The notes under the pieces were generated by a model. It did no database searches, was not told the DNA's origin, and saw only the letters and a program-made list of their open reading frames with translations. The position numbers and the translations under genes were made by a program. A DNA stretch of 64,000 bases from Anaerolineae bacterium (GTDB taxonomy: Bacteria; Chloroflexota; Anaerolineae; Aggregatilineales; Phototrophicaceae): the NCBI GenBank assembly GCA_025055175.1, contig JANWYT010000023.1, positions 124,001 through 188,000 of the forward strand, written 5' to 3'. Shown piece by piece: positions 45,276-54,453 of the stretch. Each line of letters starts with the position of its first letter. Positions within the stretch are counted from its first letter, which is position 1.

Positions 45276-46178
45276 TTATAACTCGGCAGGATTAGTCTGC
45301 GAACGACTGACCAGGGCCAGCAGCGCGACCGCCGTCACGATCAGCGCAGCGCCGAGCCACTGCTGGAGCGTAACTCGCTCTGCCAACAGCAAAGCGGCCA
45401 GCACAATCCCCAAGACCGGCTCAACGGTGCTGAACAGCGAGGCCAGCGAAGACCCAATGCGTTGGATGGCGGCGTTGAGGGCGAACATCGGGTATGCCGT
45501 GCATAGGCTGGCCAGCAGGGCCAACAGCAGCCAAGTGGTCGTATCTTGCGGGCCGCGCAGCCCCTGAAAGGGCAGCAGCGCGAAGATAGTTAGGCCACAG
45601 CCCGTGATGAGCCAGGCGGCTGAGAGGGTCAAATCTCGGACGCGGCGTAACAGACGCTCGCTCAGCAAGTAGTAGAGGGCCACCGAAGCGGCGTTCAGCA
45701 GAGCCAATACAATCCCGCCTGCGTCTAGGCTCCGAGCTTCGCCGAAGAAATTCGGCACGGTCAACAGCACCCCTAGCAGCGTCAGGCCGACTGCCAACCA
45801 GGCCCAACCGCTCAGGCGCACCCCCAACAGCGCCGATAGCAACGCCACCATCGTTGGGTAGGTGTAGAACAAGACGATATAAATGCTGGCCGGGATGGTC
45901 TCCAGCCCAATGAAGGCGACCAACACCGACGCGGCGTACAGCAGTCCTAGGCTGAGAGGCCGCCAGCGCGCTATCCCCAAGTCCACAGGCTGCCCACGCC
46001 GCCTCCAGGCCAGGGCTAGCCAGATCAGCGGCGTAGCGATGGCAAAACGCCAGACGGCAATGTCCGTCGGTTGCAAATCCGAGCGCTCGTAGATGGCGCG
46101 CACCAACGAAGGCAAGAAGGCATAACCTGTCGCTGCCGAGAGGATCAGCAGCAAACCGCTGCGAAATTGGTGATTCAT
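45276..46178 (-). CDS. EamA/DMT-family exporter
   Basis: 300 residues, ten hydrophobic segments in two EamA repeats ('LLLILSAATGYAFLPSLVRA' opens the protein; 'FSTVEPVLGIVLAALLLAERV' closes the second repeat). The usual E-P near the end of the repeat is kept. It probably exports metabolites or drugs. It follows the other exporter gene by ten bases on the same strand and lies just upstream of marR. Confidence 0.88.
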   Translation of the reverse strand: MNHQFRSGLLLILSAATGYAFLPSLVRAIYERSDLQPTDIAVWRFAIATPLIWLALAWRRRGQPVDLGIARWRPLSLGLLYAASVLVAFIGLETIPASIYIVLFYTYPTMVALLSALLGVRLSGWAWLAVGLTLLGVLLTVPNFFGEARSLDAGGIVLALLNAASVALYYLLSERLLRRVRDLTLSAAWLITGCGLTIFALLPFQGLRGPQDTTTWLLLALLASLCTAYPMFALNAAIQRIGSSLASLFSTVEPVLGIVLAALLLAERVTLQQWLGAALIVTAVALLALVSRSQTNPAEL

Positions 46179-46188
46179 GCAGGCTCAC

Positions 46189-47454
46189 TCAGTCTGTGGG
46201 GGATGGGTCATCGTCCTGGGGCAGGCGCGAGCGCGGAGCTGGCGGGATGGCTATCTCTTGGCTCTGGCGGCGCGCCGCTTCTGACTGAGGCGGCACGCGC
46301 CGACGCAGGTCAGGCGGAAGCTCGACCTCTTGGCTGGTGATGAGGCTGGCCTGCGTCGGATTGCGCACAGCGCCGATGGGGAAAGGGTCGAGGCCGCCCA
46401 TCTCGGCGCCCATCATGCGTTGAATAGCCACCATCTCTTGAGTGGTCAGGGCAGCCATCGTGCCTTGCTCATTGTCGTGTTCTCGCGTGCCAAAGGCGCG
46501 GTGGAAGGCGATGCGCTGGAACTGCACGCTGGCCATGTTGGCCACAATCAGGGCATTGGGGTTGACGCCGCGCGCCGTCAAGTCCTCTTGACGTACTAGC
46601 AGAATGCTGACGGCCAGCAACCCCACCCCCGCCCATTGCAGCGCGGTCAGGCTATCGTCTAGGATAAGAGCGGCCAGCAGCAGAGCCACGCCAATTTCAG
46701 TCAAAGCCAGGATGGCCGTCTGCATACTGCCGAAGATTTTCACCCCCAAGAACAACGTCAGGCGCGAGAGCAGGGTGCTGCCCCCTAACAAAACGATCCA
46801 ACCCAAGCTGGCTTCCAGCGCAACCAAGCTGAAGCTGGGGGTGATAACCAGCCAAACCATGCCCACCACAACGCCCATCGTCGTTAGAATGTAAAGCGTC
46901 ACGGTCGGCGCAGGCATTTCGTACAGCACATACTGGCTGAGCGTGACCGTGCCAGCGAACATCAGGGCGTTGGCCAGCATGAAGCCCACCGCCAGCCAAT
47001 CCAAGCGATCCGCGCTGAAGCCAGTGATGACCAACAGCGCCGCGCTGGCCAGCACGACGCGCGCCAGGGTGCGGCGATTGGGGCGCTGACCATTGAGTGC
47101 CGAGAGCAACACCGTGAAGGTCAGGTACGAGCCATTGATGAGCTGCACCATCGACGCGCTCAGGCCGGCCAGGCCACCGTAGTAGAACAACGAGCCAATG
47201 CCGTTGATCGTGCCGATGGCGATACAGCCCAACAGACCCGCCGGGTAGATGTAGATGTAGCGGCGCGCAAACAGCGCATAGATGATCCACAGCAGCACCA
47301 CCGCCACCAGGGTGCGCAGCGCCGCCACCGTGAATGAATCGGCCCCGCTCTGGAGGGCTAACTTGCCGAAGACCGGCGCCAACCCCAAGAAGAAAGGCGT
47401 TGAAAGAGCAGCCATGACACCGCGCAGAGGCGATCTGCTGGGAGCGCTCATCAT
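46189..47454 (-). CDS. EamA/DMT-family exporter with cytoplasmic C-terminal extension
   Basis: 421 residues: about 295 residues of ten-segment EamA transporter ('ALSTPFFLGLAPVFGKLAL' at the start; 'ALTEIGVALLLAALILDDSL' in the second half), then about 120 hydrophilic residues not found in ordinary EamA proteins. The tail contains 'LTTQEMVAIQRMMGAEM' and repeated Pro/Arg/Gln-rich pieces ending 'PRSRLPQDDDPSPTD'. It could couple the transporter to the kinase gene that precedes and overlaps it by four bases. Confidence 0.85.
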   Translation of the reverse strand: MMSAPSRSPLRGVMAALSTPFFLGLAPVFGKLALQSGADSFTVAALRTLVAVVLLWIIYALFARRYIYIYPAGLLGCIAIGTINGIGSLFYYGGLAGLSASMVQLINGSYLTFTVLLSALNGQRPNRRTLARVVLASAALLVITGFSADRLDWLAVGFMLANALMFAGTVTLSQYVLYEMPAPTVTLYILTTMGVVVGMVWLVITPSFSLVALEASLGWIVLLGGSTLLSRLTLFLGVKIFGSMQTAILALTEIGVALLLAALILDDSLTALQWAGVGLLAVSILLVRQEDLTARGVNPNALIVANMASVQFQRIAFHRAFGTREHDNEQGTMAALTTQEMVAIQRMMGAEMGGLDPFPIGAVRNPTQASLITSQEVELPPDLRRRVPPQSEAARRQSQEIAIPPAPRSRLPQDDDPSPTD

Positions 47455-48773
47455 CTTTGACGCGCGTTCAAGGGGCGAATCTTGCCCAGGTTGCGGGTGG
47501 TGGCGGTGCTAGGCTCGCCAACCTCGCCTTTGGCCACGCTCAGGGGTAGCACTACGATGAACTCGCTGCCGGGCAAGCGTTCAGGATCATAGCCCGCGCT
47601 CTCTACCCAAATGCGCCCGCCGTGTGCTTCCACCACGCCCTTGCAGATGGCCAGGCCCAAGCCCAGTCCACCACCTCCGAAAGCCGTCTTGCTCGTGCCG
47701 TGCGTCTCTATACTCTGCGGGAGTTTCAGTCGCTCGAAGATAGCTTCATGGTGGGCTGGATCAATCCCTATGCCGCTGTCTTTGACGCTCAGGCGCACCA
47801 GATGGTTGTTGTATTGGGCGCTCAGGATGATTTGACCACCATCCGGCGTGTATTTGATGGCGTTGCTCAGCAAGTTAACCAAAGTCATGTAGAGTAAGTC
47901 GGCATCGGCGCGCATAGATGAGGGGAACTGGCTTTCGTCGAAGACGAGCCGTATTCGCCGCTCCATGAGCGCATTTGCGAAGGAGTTGACTGCGCGGCGC
48001 GCCAACGTCCCCAGATTGAGCGGCGTCAGGTTCAAGTCGATCTTGTTGGTCATGATACGGCTGACGATCAGAATGTCTTCGATGATCCCCTGCATACGAG
48101 TGATCGAGTCGCTCAGGCCCTGGATGAGGATGGTGACTTCAGGGTCTTGTTCCATCATGCGCCGCAGCGGCGGATGATCTTCCAACAGGCGGCCATAGCC
48201 CTGCACCAGGGTGAGCGGCGTGCGCAGCTCATGAGCGGTGAGTTGGATGAAGCTGTCTTTCATCTCGTCCAGGCGTTGCAGCTCAGCGTTCTTGGTCTCT
48301 AGCTCGCGGATGCGCGCTTCTAGGCGTGCCACCGTCTCGGAGAGCAGCTTAGCGCGCGCCTGGTCGATTCGTCCCTCATCAGCGATCATGTCTGTGCCGC
48401 CAGACAAGAAGAATTCCATCTGGATGGCGAGGGCCTGAACGTTGATGGGCTTGGCCAGGAAGCCGTTGATCCCAGCCGCCACGCTCAGGTCGCGGGCGTT
48501 GTCGTCATCTTCGCCGATGATGGCCACGATGGGGATACGAGCAAAGCGGGCGTCGGCGCGCAGGCTAGAAGCCAGCTCCAGGCCGCTCATGTCGGGCAAG
48601 TACAAATCGGTGAGGATGATGGAGGGGAGGTGCTGGCGGGCCAGGTCGAGTCCCTCCAGCGCACGAGTCGCGCCGAAGAGCTGGTAGCCTAGTTCCTGCA
48701 AGCGTCGCCAGATGACGCGCATCGTCACGGAGTCATCTTCGATGATGAGAACTTTGGAGTCTGCACGTGCCAC
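47451..48773 (-). CDS. Hybrid response regulator-histidine kinase (soluble)
   Basis: 440 residues: an N-terminal receiver domain (acid pair in 'LIIEDDS', phosphoacceptor Asp56 in 'LTDLYLPDM', Lys in 'GFLAKPI'), a coiled coil (about 135-170), HisKA with His181 in 'LTAHELRTPLTLVQGY' and an ATPase domain ('NLLSNAIKYTPDGG', 'VKDSGIGIDP', 'GGGLGLGLAICKG'). All kinase motifs are complete. There is no membrane segment. The start is a GTG at 48773. It is the first gene of an operon with two EamA exporters, an unusual partnership that suggests phospho-signalling linked to export. Confidence 0.92.
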   Translation of the reverse strand: MARADSKVLIIEDDSVTMRVIWRRLQELGYQLFGATRALEGLDLARQHLPSIILTDLYLPDMSGLELASSLRADARFARIPIVAIIGEDDDNARDLSVAAGINGFLAKPINVQALAIQMEFFLSGGTDMIADEGRIDQARAKLLSETVARLEARIRELETKNAELQRLDEMKDSFIQLTAHELRTPLTLVQGYGRLLEDHPPLRRMMEQDPEVTILIQGLSDSITRMQGIIEDILIVSRIMTNKIDLNLTPLNLGTLARRAVNSFANALMERRIRLVFDESQFPSSMRADADLLYMTLVNLLSNAIKYTPDGGQIILSAQYNNHLVRLSVKDSGIGIDPAHHEAIFERLKLPQSIETHGTSKTAFGGGGLGLGLAICKGVVEAHGGRIWVESAGYDPERLPGSEFIVVLPLSVAKGEVGEPSTATTRNLGKIRPLNARQR

Positions 48774-48991
48774 GATGAGTCTTTTCGCCCAAAACAGCTA
48801 CGCAACGGCTTTACAACCTAAACCTTGCCAATAGCATAGCACAAGATGGAGCTTTGCGTGCGGGCAGATGACAAGGCCAGGGCAGACGACCCCCTCTTTC
48901 AGAGCGCGCTGTAACTATTCGGGGGAAGGTGACCTCTACCAAAGGCCCGACATGATTGGGTTGAGCCTGAAGCTGAGCGCGCAGTGCAAGG

Positions 48992-50134
48992 TCAGAAGCC
49001 CATCGTCCGCCCGATAATCTCCTTCATGATCTCGTTTGTGCCGCCGTAAATGCTCATGACGCGGGCATCCAGATAGAATTTGGCGATGGGGTATTCCAGC
49101 ATGTAACCGTAGCCGCCATGCAACTGCACGCACTGGTCGACGACGCGCTGCTGCAGGTCGGTCGTCCACCACTTGGCCATGCTGGCCTGCTCGGTGGTCA
49201 GCCTGCCCTCGTTCAGCTCCATAATGCAGCGATCCACGAACACTTGGCCGATAGTGATCTCAGTCTTCATCTCGGCCAGCCTGAAGCGGCTGTTCTGGAA
49301 CGTGCCGATAGGCTTGCCGAAGGCAGTGCGCTCTCGGCAGTAGGCGACCGTCATGGCCAGGGCGGTCTGCGCGCCGGCCATCGCGGCGACGGCGATGTTC
49401 AGGCGCTCTTGCGGGAGCTGCTCCATCAAGTAGATGAAGCCCTGGCCCTCTTGACCCAGCAAGTTTTCGACGGGGACGCAAACATCTTCGAAGAACAGCT
49501 CGGCGGTGTCTTGGGCGCGCAGGCCGATCTTATCCAGCTTGCGTCCGCGCTTGAAGCCCTCCATGCCGCGTTCGATGCACAGCAAGCTGATCCCGCTGTG
49601 CTTCTGCTGCGGATCGGTCTTGACGACGGTGATGACGAAATCGGCGTTGATCCCGTTAGTGATGAAGGTCTTGGCGCCGTTGACGACGTAATGCCCGTTC
49701 TGGCGGATGGCGCTGGTGCGTACGGCAGCCAAGTCACTGCCGGTGTTCGGCTCGGTCATGGCGATAGCGGTGATGACTTCGCCGCTTATCATCTTAGGCA
49801 GCCAGCGGCGCTTCTGTTCTTCTGTGCCGTAGTGCAAGATGTAAGGGATCACGATGTCGTTGTGCAAGCCGAAGCCGGGGCCGCTCGCGCCGACGCGCAC
49901 CAATTCCTCGGTTAGGATGGCATTGTAACGGAAGTCCTTCATCCCCTGGCCGCCGTATTCCTCTGGCACATCAAAGCCCAGGAAGCCATTTTCGCCGGCC
50001 TTCAGCCAGACTTCGCGCGGGACGATCCCTTCCTGTTCCCATTGGTGATGATGAGGGACGATTTCTTTCTCCACGAAGCGCCGCCAGGCGTCGCGGAACA
50101 TGCGATGGTCTTCAGTGAAGATGGCGCGTTCCAT
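48992..50134 (-). CDS. Acyl-CoA dehydrogenase
   Basis: 380 residues. FAD/acyl-CoA signatures are 'AIAMTEPNTGSDLAAVRTSA', 'YVVNGAKTFITNGINADF', 'QLHGGYGYMLEYPIAKFYLD' and 'RVMSIYGGTNEIMKEIIGR'. The Y-G-G-T-N-E-I-M-K-E end is the form seen in long-chain acyl-CoA dehydrogenases rather than the Y-E-G form of short/medium-chain types, so the catalytic base must lie elsewhere. It oxidises acyl-CoA to enoyl-CoA, passing electrons to ETF. AAGGG lies nine bases before ATG 50134; the frame extends to 50164 without a ribosome site. Confidence 0.92.
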   Translation of the reverse strand: MERAIFTEDHRMFRDAWRRFVEKEIVPHHHQWEQEGIVPREVWLKAGENGFLGFDVPEEYGGQGMKDFRYNAILTEELVRVGASGPGFGLHNDIVIPYILHYGTEEQKRRWLPKMISGEVITAIAMTEPNTGSDLAAVRTSAIRQNGHYVVNGAKTFITNGINADFVITVVKTDPQQKHSGISLLCIERGMEGFKRGRKLDKIGLRAQDTAELFFEDVCVPVENLLGQEGQGFIYLMEQLPQERLNIAVAAMAGAQTALAMTVAYCRERTAFGKPIGTFQNSRFRLAEMKTEITIGQVFVDRCIMELNEGRLTTEQASMAKWWTTDLQQRVVDQCVQLHGGYGYMLEYPIAKFYLDARVMSIYGGTNEIMKEIIGRTMGF

Positions 50135-50315
50135 TCGGCAAAACCCTTCGCTCAAAAAATCCATTCAGTCGGCAGCACAAGTATAGCGCCAAGATGGACG
50201 ATTCGGATACGTCGTTTGTGGGATTGGCTTTTTCGTCGGGCTTGCGCTACGATGACCTGCTTCAGAATACTGAGCGCAGAATGAGACGCTTTTCACCCAG
50301 AAAGGCCTACGAGCT

Positions 50316-51251
50316 ATGAAGATCGCCAACAACGTCACTGAACTGATCGGCAACACGCCGCTGGTGCGCCTGAACCGCGTCACAGAGGGGGCTGTCGCCA
50401 CCGTCGTCGCCAAGCTGGAATTCTTCAATCCGGCTCACAGCGTCAAAGACCGCATTGGCGTGTCCATGATCGAAGCTGCTGAACGCGACGGCCTGATCGA
50501 CAAAGACACGGTGATTATCGAACCCACCAGCGGCAACACGGGCATCGCGCTGGCGATGGTGGCAGCCCAGCGTGGCTATCGCCTCATCATCGTCATGCCA
50601 GAGACGATGAGCAAGGAGCGCCGCAAGCTGTTGCGCGCCTACGGCGCTGAACTCGTCCTCACCCCCGGCCCTGGCGGCATGGGCGCAGCCATCGCCAAAG
50701 CCCAAGAGCTGGCAGCCCAACATCCTAAGGCCTTCATCCCCCAGCAGTTCGAGAACGCTGCTAACCCCGCCATTCACCGTGCCACCACCGCCGAGGAGAT
50801 TTGGCGCGACACCGAGGGCCGGGTCGACATCCTGGTGAGCGGCGTCGGCACAGGTGGCACGATCACTGGAGTGGGCGAGGTACTGAAGGCGCGCAAGCCC
50901 GACGTCCGCGTCGTCGCGGTCGAACCCGCCGAGTCGCCGGTGCTGAGCGGCGGCCAGCGCGGCCCACACCCCATCCAGGGGATTGGCGCGGGCTTCGTGC
51001 CGCCCATCTTGAACACATCCATCTACGACGAGGTGATCCAAGTGACGGGCCAAGACGCCATCGAGACTGCGCGCCGCGTCGCCACCCACGAGGGCCTGCT
51101 GATCGGCATTTCGTCAGGCGCTGCTACCTGGGCTGCCCTGCAAGTGGCTCATCGGCCAGAGAACGCAGGCAAGCTGATCGTCGTCATCATCCCCTCGTTC
51201 GGCGAGCGCTACCTGTCCACTGCGCTCTATGCTCATCTGGACGAAGCTTAA
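50316..51251 (+). CDS. cysK: Cysteine synthase A (O-acetylserine sulfhydrylase)
   Basis: 311 residues with the PLP Lys44 in '[15 protein letters not shown]', the substrate loop '[13 protein letters not shown]', the phosphate loop '[13 protein letters not shown]' and '[12 protein letters not shown]'. It makes cysteine from O-acetylserine and sulfide in the cytoplasm. The Lys-containing text and absence of a CBS or extra domain fit CysK rather than cystathionine beta-synthase; the PFQ(F/Y) loop appears as '[14 protein letters not shown]'. Convergent with the FMO gene, with a four-base overlap. Confidence 0.94.
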   Translation: MKIANNVTELIGNTPLVRLNRVTEGAVATVVAKLEFFNPAHSVKDRIGVSMIEAAERDGLIDKDTVIIEPTSGNTGIALAMVAAQRGYRLIIVMPETMSKERRKLLRAYGAELVLTPGPGGMGAAIAKAQELAAQHPKAFIPQQFENAANPAIHRATTAEEIWRDTEGRVDILVSGVGTGGTITGVGEVLKARKPDVRVVAVEPAESPVLSGGQRGPHPIQGIGAGFVPPILNTSIYDEVIQVTGQDAIETARRVATHEGLLIGISSGAATWAALQVAHRPENAGKLIVVIIPSFGERYLSTALYAHLDEA

Positions 51252-52582
51252 GCCCCGACAGGCTGAGCGATGGGCTGAGACGGGGCGCCCTGCCAGCGCG
51301 GGGCATCTTTCGGAAGCTCGCGGAACAAAGCGTGCTGGTATTCGTGATACTCGACTTCGACGGTGTGGCGCGCCGATTGCACGTAACGCCGCCGTATGCC
51401 CTCGACTTCGGCTTGAATGCGCTGGCGCACGTCGGCGGGCAGGCGATAGCGCCCAACGATGGCGTTGGCCGCCAACTGTGATTGCGTGTCGGACAGCGGC
51501 CAAATGCAGCCCTGGGGCTGCACTAACCCGATGAAGAATAGCGTCGGATGGTCGGGGTGGAAGACGCGCAAATACAGCGGCACGTCGCCTTCGCTGAAGT
51601 CGATGAAGGCCTTGTCGAAGAAAGGAAAGCTGATGATGTAGCCCGTCGCGGCGATGACAGTGTCGTATTCGTCGCTCTGACCATCGACGAAGACGACGCG
51701 CCGCCCTTCATAGCGAGCGATGTCGCGGCGCGGATGAATATCGCCATGCCGAATGCGCGTCAGCAAGTCGCTGTTGATGATGGGGTGCTGCTCTAGGATG
51801 TTGACTTCAGGCTCTTGCAGGCCATAGGCCTTGTTGCCCCCCGTCACCAAGCGCCAGACCAGCCAGTTCACGTTCATGCGCAGGCTGCGCGGCAGCCAGG
51901 TCAGGCGGGCATTAATCACGTCCGGTGGTTGGCCGAAGATGATTTTAGGGACGATGTAGTAGCCGCGCCGCCACGAAATAGCTGTGAAGGCCGCATGACG
52001 CGCCACATCGCAGGCGATGTCGGCGGCGCTGTTGCCGCCGCCCACCACCAACACGCGCTGGCCTTTGAACGGCAAATGGCTACGGTAGTAGTGGCTATGG
52101 ACAATCTGCCCTGCGAAGTCGCCAGGGTAAGACGGGTAGCGCGGATTCCAGTGGTGGCCATTAGCCACCATCAAATGAGTGAAGCGCTCTGTCCGCCCAT
52201 CGTTTAAGGTGATGAGCCAGCTCTCATCGGGCTGCTTCTCAGCCCGCGTGACTTCCGTGCGGAACTGGATGTAGGGTTCGACGCCGAAGTGCCGCGCGTA
52301 GCTCTGGAAATACTCTTTTAGCAAGTGGTGGCCGGGGTAGTCAGGGTAGTGAGCAGGCATGGGGAAGTCATGGTATTGCGACAGGCGCTTGGACGAGATG
52401 ATATGAGCCGTCTCGTAGACGCTGGAGTGTTCCACCTCATCGCTGTAGACCCAGTTGCCGCCCACCTCCTTGCCGCGATCATAGACGACGAAGTTGGTGA
52501 TCCCCACCTGGAGCAAGTGCTTGGCGGCGGTGATCCCACTAGGCCCTGCCCCGATAACGCACACGCGGACATTTTCTGTCAT
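51248..52582 (-). CDS. Flavin-containing monooxygenase (FMO family)
   Basis: 444 residues with two dinucleotide-binding motifs, FAD '[15 protein letters not shown]' and NADPH '[17 protein letters not shown]', and the FMO fingerprint F-x-G-x3-H-x3-Y in '[11 protein letters not shown]'. '[15 protein letters not shown]' matches the conserved region after the first domain. Class B monooxygenases of this kind oxygenate amines, sulfides or ketones with NADPH and O2, and indicate aerobic metabolism. AAGGAG precedes ATG 52582. Confidence 0.92.
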   Translation of the reverse strand: MTENVRVCVIGAGPSGITAAKHLLQVGITNFVVYDRGKEVGGNWVYSDEVEHSSVYETAHIISSKRLSQYHDFPMPAHYPDYPGHHLLKEYFQSYARHFGVEPYIQFRTEVTRAEKQPDESWLITLNDGRTERFTHLMVANGHHWNPRYPSYPGDFAGQIVHSHYYRSHLPFKGQRVLVVGGGNSAADIACDVARHAAFTAISWRRGYYIVPKIIFGQPPDVINARLTWLPRSLRMNVNWLVWRLVTGGNKAYGLQEPEVNILEQHPIINSDLLTRIRHGDIHPRRDIARYEGRRVVFVDGQSDEYDTVIAATGYIISFPFFDKAFIDFSEGDVPLYLRVFHPDHPTLFFIGLVQPQGCIWPLSDTQSQLAANAIVGRYRLPADVRQRIQAEVEGIRRRYVQSARHTVEVEYHEYQHALFRELPKDAPRWQGAPSQPIAQPVGA

Positions 52583-52644
52583 GAACGCAACTCCTTAAAT
52601 ACTCTACACTAACGACCTTTTGAGCCAGGCTGGCGCTCTTATTG

Positions 52645-52650
52645 TATAAT
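52645..52650 (+). promoter_or_regulatory. -10 box giving a probable leaderless chemosensory transcript
   Basis: A perfect TATAAT ends seven bases before the A of ATG 52658, so transcription should begin at or next to the start codon. No Shine-Dalgarno sequence is present. The possible -35 TTGAGC is 19 bases upstream. Confidence 0.5.
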
Positions 52651-52657
52651 TCACAGC

Positions 52658-53200
52658 ATGGACTGGCAAATGATTTGGGACGAATTAGGCTGGGACGACG
52701 AAGGCCAGCGGCAGCGCCTGGCCGAGGAGCGTCTACGTCAGCGCGCCAAAGCCTATGCCGCTCCTGAAGTTGACCCCACGCCCGAAGCCGCGCTGCTGCG
52801 CGTCCTCAGCTTCCGCCTGGGAGATGAACGTTACGGTCTGGACGTCCAGGCAGTGCGCGGCGTGCGCCCTCTGGGCCAGATGGCCCGTCTGTTCCAGGCG
52901 CCCCCCTTCTACGTTGGCGTCATCAACCAGCGCGGCCAAATGATGACAGCCTTCGACCTGCGCCCCTTCTTCGGCCTGCCCATCGACCCTCAGCAGTCGC
53001 CCCCCGATGAGGCAGTGCTAGTCGAGGGCCAGGGCCTGCGCTTGGCCTTGCTGGCCCATCGCGTGGAAGATGTACAGCCTGTGCTGCGCGCCGACATCAG
53101 CGCTGCTGCCTTGCGCTATGCGCGCGGCGTCACCTCTGACCGCCTCATCGTCCTCGACCTGGAGGCGCTGCTGAGCGATGAACGTCTGCGCCTGACTTGA
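52658..53200 (+). CDS. cheW: CheW-like coupling protein
   Basis: 180 residues. After a charged N-terminal helix (about 45 residues), a CheW domain follows: 'LRVLSFRLGDERYGLDVQAV' and 'PPFYVGVINQRGQMMTAFDL', the latter holding the N-x-R-G turn. It links the receptor to the CheA kinase. Translation probably starts on a leaderless mRNA. It is the first gene of a chemosensory operon with the mcp and cheA genes. Confidence 0.9.
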   Translation: MDWQMIWDELGWDDEGQRQRLAEERLRQRAKAYAAPEVDPTPEAALLRVLSFRLGDERYGLDVQAVRGVRPLGQMARLFQAPPFYVGVINQRGQMMTAFDLRPFFGLPIDPQQSPPDEAVLVEGQGLRLALLAHRVEDVQPVLRADISAAALRYARGVTSDRLIVLDLEALLSDERLRLT

Positions 53201-53243
53201 ATTCCTCGTCTGAGTCGTCCCAGTGGAAGGACTGATCGCCACC

Positions 53244-54440
53244 ATGCGCCGTGTCTCCAATCGCTACTTCGTCTTCAATGTGCTGATTGGCACGCTGCCC
53301 AGCTTGCTAGGAGCTGCTGGCCTGGCCCTCAGCGGCGCGCTGCCGCTTGGTGCTGCCCTAGCCCTGCCGACCTTCGCCTTCGTCCTCAGCCTAATGCTGG
53401 CCTGGCTCAGCAGTCAGCGCTTCCACCAGCCCCTGGTCAGCTTGCTGGAGGACTACATCGCCACCATGCGCCGAGTAGCTGAGGGCGACTTCCGCCTGCG
53501 CCTGCCCTTGCGCAATGAGGGCCTCACCCAAGAGCTGGGAAGTCTCAACCAGCTCGGCCAGGCCGCCAACGCTGCCCTGGAGCGTATGCAGGCCGTCGCC
53601 CTAGACTTCACCCGCGCGCTGGATCGCTTAGAAGCCGACACCCAGGCTATCCTAGAGGCCACCGCCCGTCAAATCCAGATGGCCAACGAACAAGACGCCG
53701 TCGTCACAGAGACGACGGCCACCGTCAACGAAGTGCGCGCTACCGTCACCGAGACAGCCGAGCGCGCTCAGAGCGTGGCAGAGACGGCCCAGCTCTCGGT
53801 GAGCATCAGCAAGAGCGGCCTGGAAGCCGTCAGCGAGACGATCAGCGGCATGGACTTGATCCGTCGCAAGGTGGAAGACATCGCCGACAACATCCTGGTG
53901 CTGAGCGAACACACCCAGCAGATCGGCGAGATCATCGCCGCCGTGAACGCCCTGGCCGATCAGTCGCGCATGTTGGCCCTCAACGCCAGCGTGGAAGCCG
54001 CGCGCGCTGGCGAAGAGGGCAAGGGCTTCGCTGTCGTCGCCCTGGAAGTGCGCAACTTGGCCGACCAAAACCGCGACGCCACTGTCCAGGTGCGCGAGAT
54101 TCTGGGCGAGATTCAGCGCGCTACCAACAGCGCCGTCATGGTGACCGAAGAAGGCAGCAAAGGCGTGGACAGCGGCCAAACTCTGGTCAACAAGGCCGGC
54201 GAATCGATCAACGAGCTGGCCCGCGCCATCGAAGACGCCGCCCTAGCCGCCATGCAGATCGCCGCTAGCACGCGCCAGCAGACCATCGGCATGGATCAGC
54301 TGACCAACGCCATGCGCACCATCAAGCACGCCACCACCGAGACAGTCAGCAGCACGATGATGGTCGAAGCCAGCGTCCAGCGCCTGCGCGAAGCCGCTCA
54401 GCGCGTCAAGGCCGCTCTGCGTGGTCTAGTCGTGGAATGA
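53244..54440 (+). CDS. Methyl-accepting chemotaxis-like protein without a sensor domain
   Basis: About 398 residues. Two membrane segments (about residues 9-30 and 35-56) are separated by only a few residues, so there is no periplasmic ligand domain. A HAMP-like region ('LEDYIATMRRVAEGDFRLRL') and a long coiled-coil signalling domain follow, with the hairpin tip 'ARAGEEGKGFAVVALEVRNL', which matches the universal MCP tip. Input may come from the membrane, a partner protein or the cytoplasmic part. ATG 53244 has AAGGA at a long distance; GTG 53223 is an alternative start. The gap to cheA is 13 bases. Confidence 0.88.
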   Translation: MRRVSNRYFVFNVLIGTLPSLLGAAGLALSGALPLGAALALPTFAFVLSLMLAWLSSQRFHQPLVSLLEDYIATMRRVAEGDFRLRLPLRNEGLTQELGSLNQLGQAANAALERMQAVALDFTRALDRLEADTQAILEATARQIQMANEQDAVVTETTATVNEVRATVTETAERAQSVAETAQLSVSISKSGLEAVSETISGMDLIRRKVEDIADNILVLSEHTQQIGEIIAAVNALADQSRMLALNASVEAARAGEEGKGFAVVALEVRNLADQNRDATVQVREILGEIQRATNSAVMVTEEGSKGVDSGQTLVNKAGESINELARAIEDAALAAMQIAASTRQQTIGMDQLTNAMRTIKHATTETVSSTMMVEASVQRLREAAQRVKAALRGLVVE

Positions 54441-54453
54441 GGACAAGGCGCTC

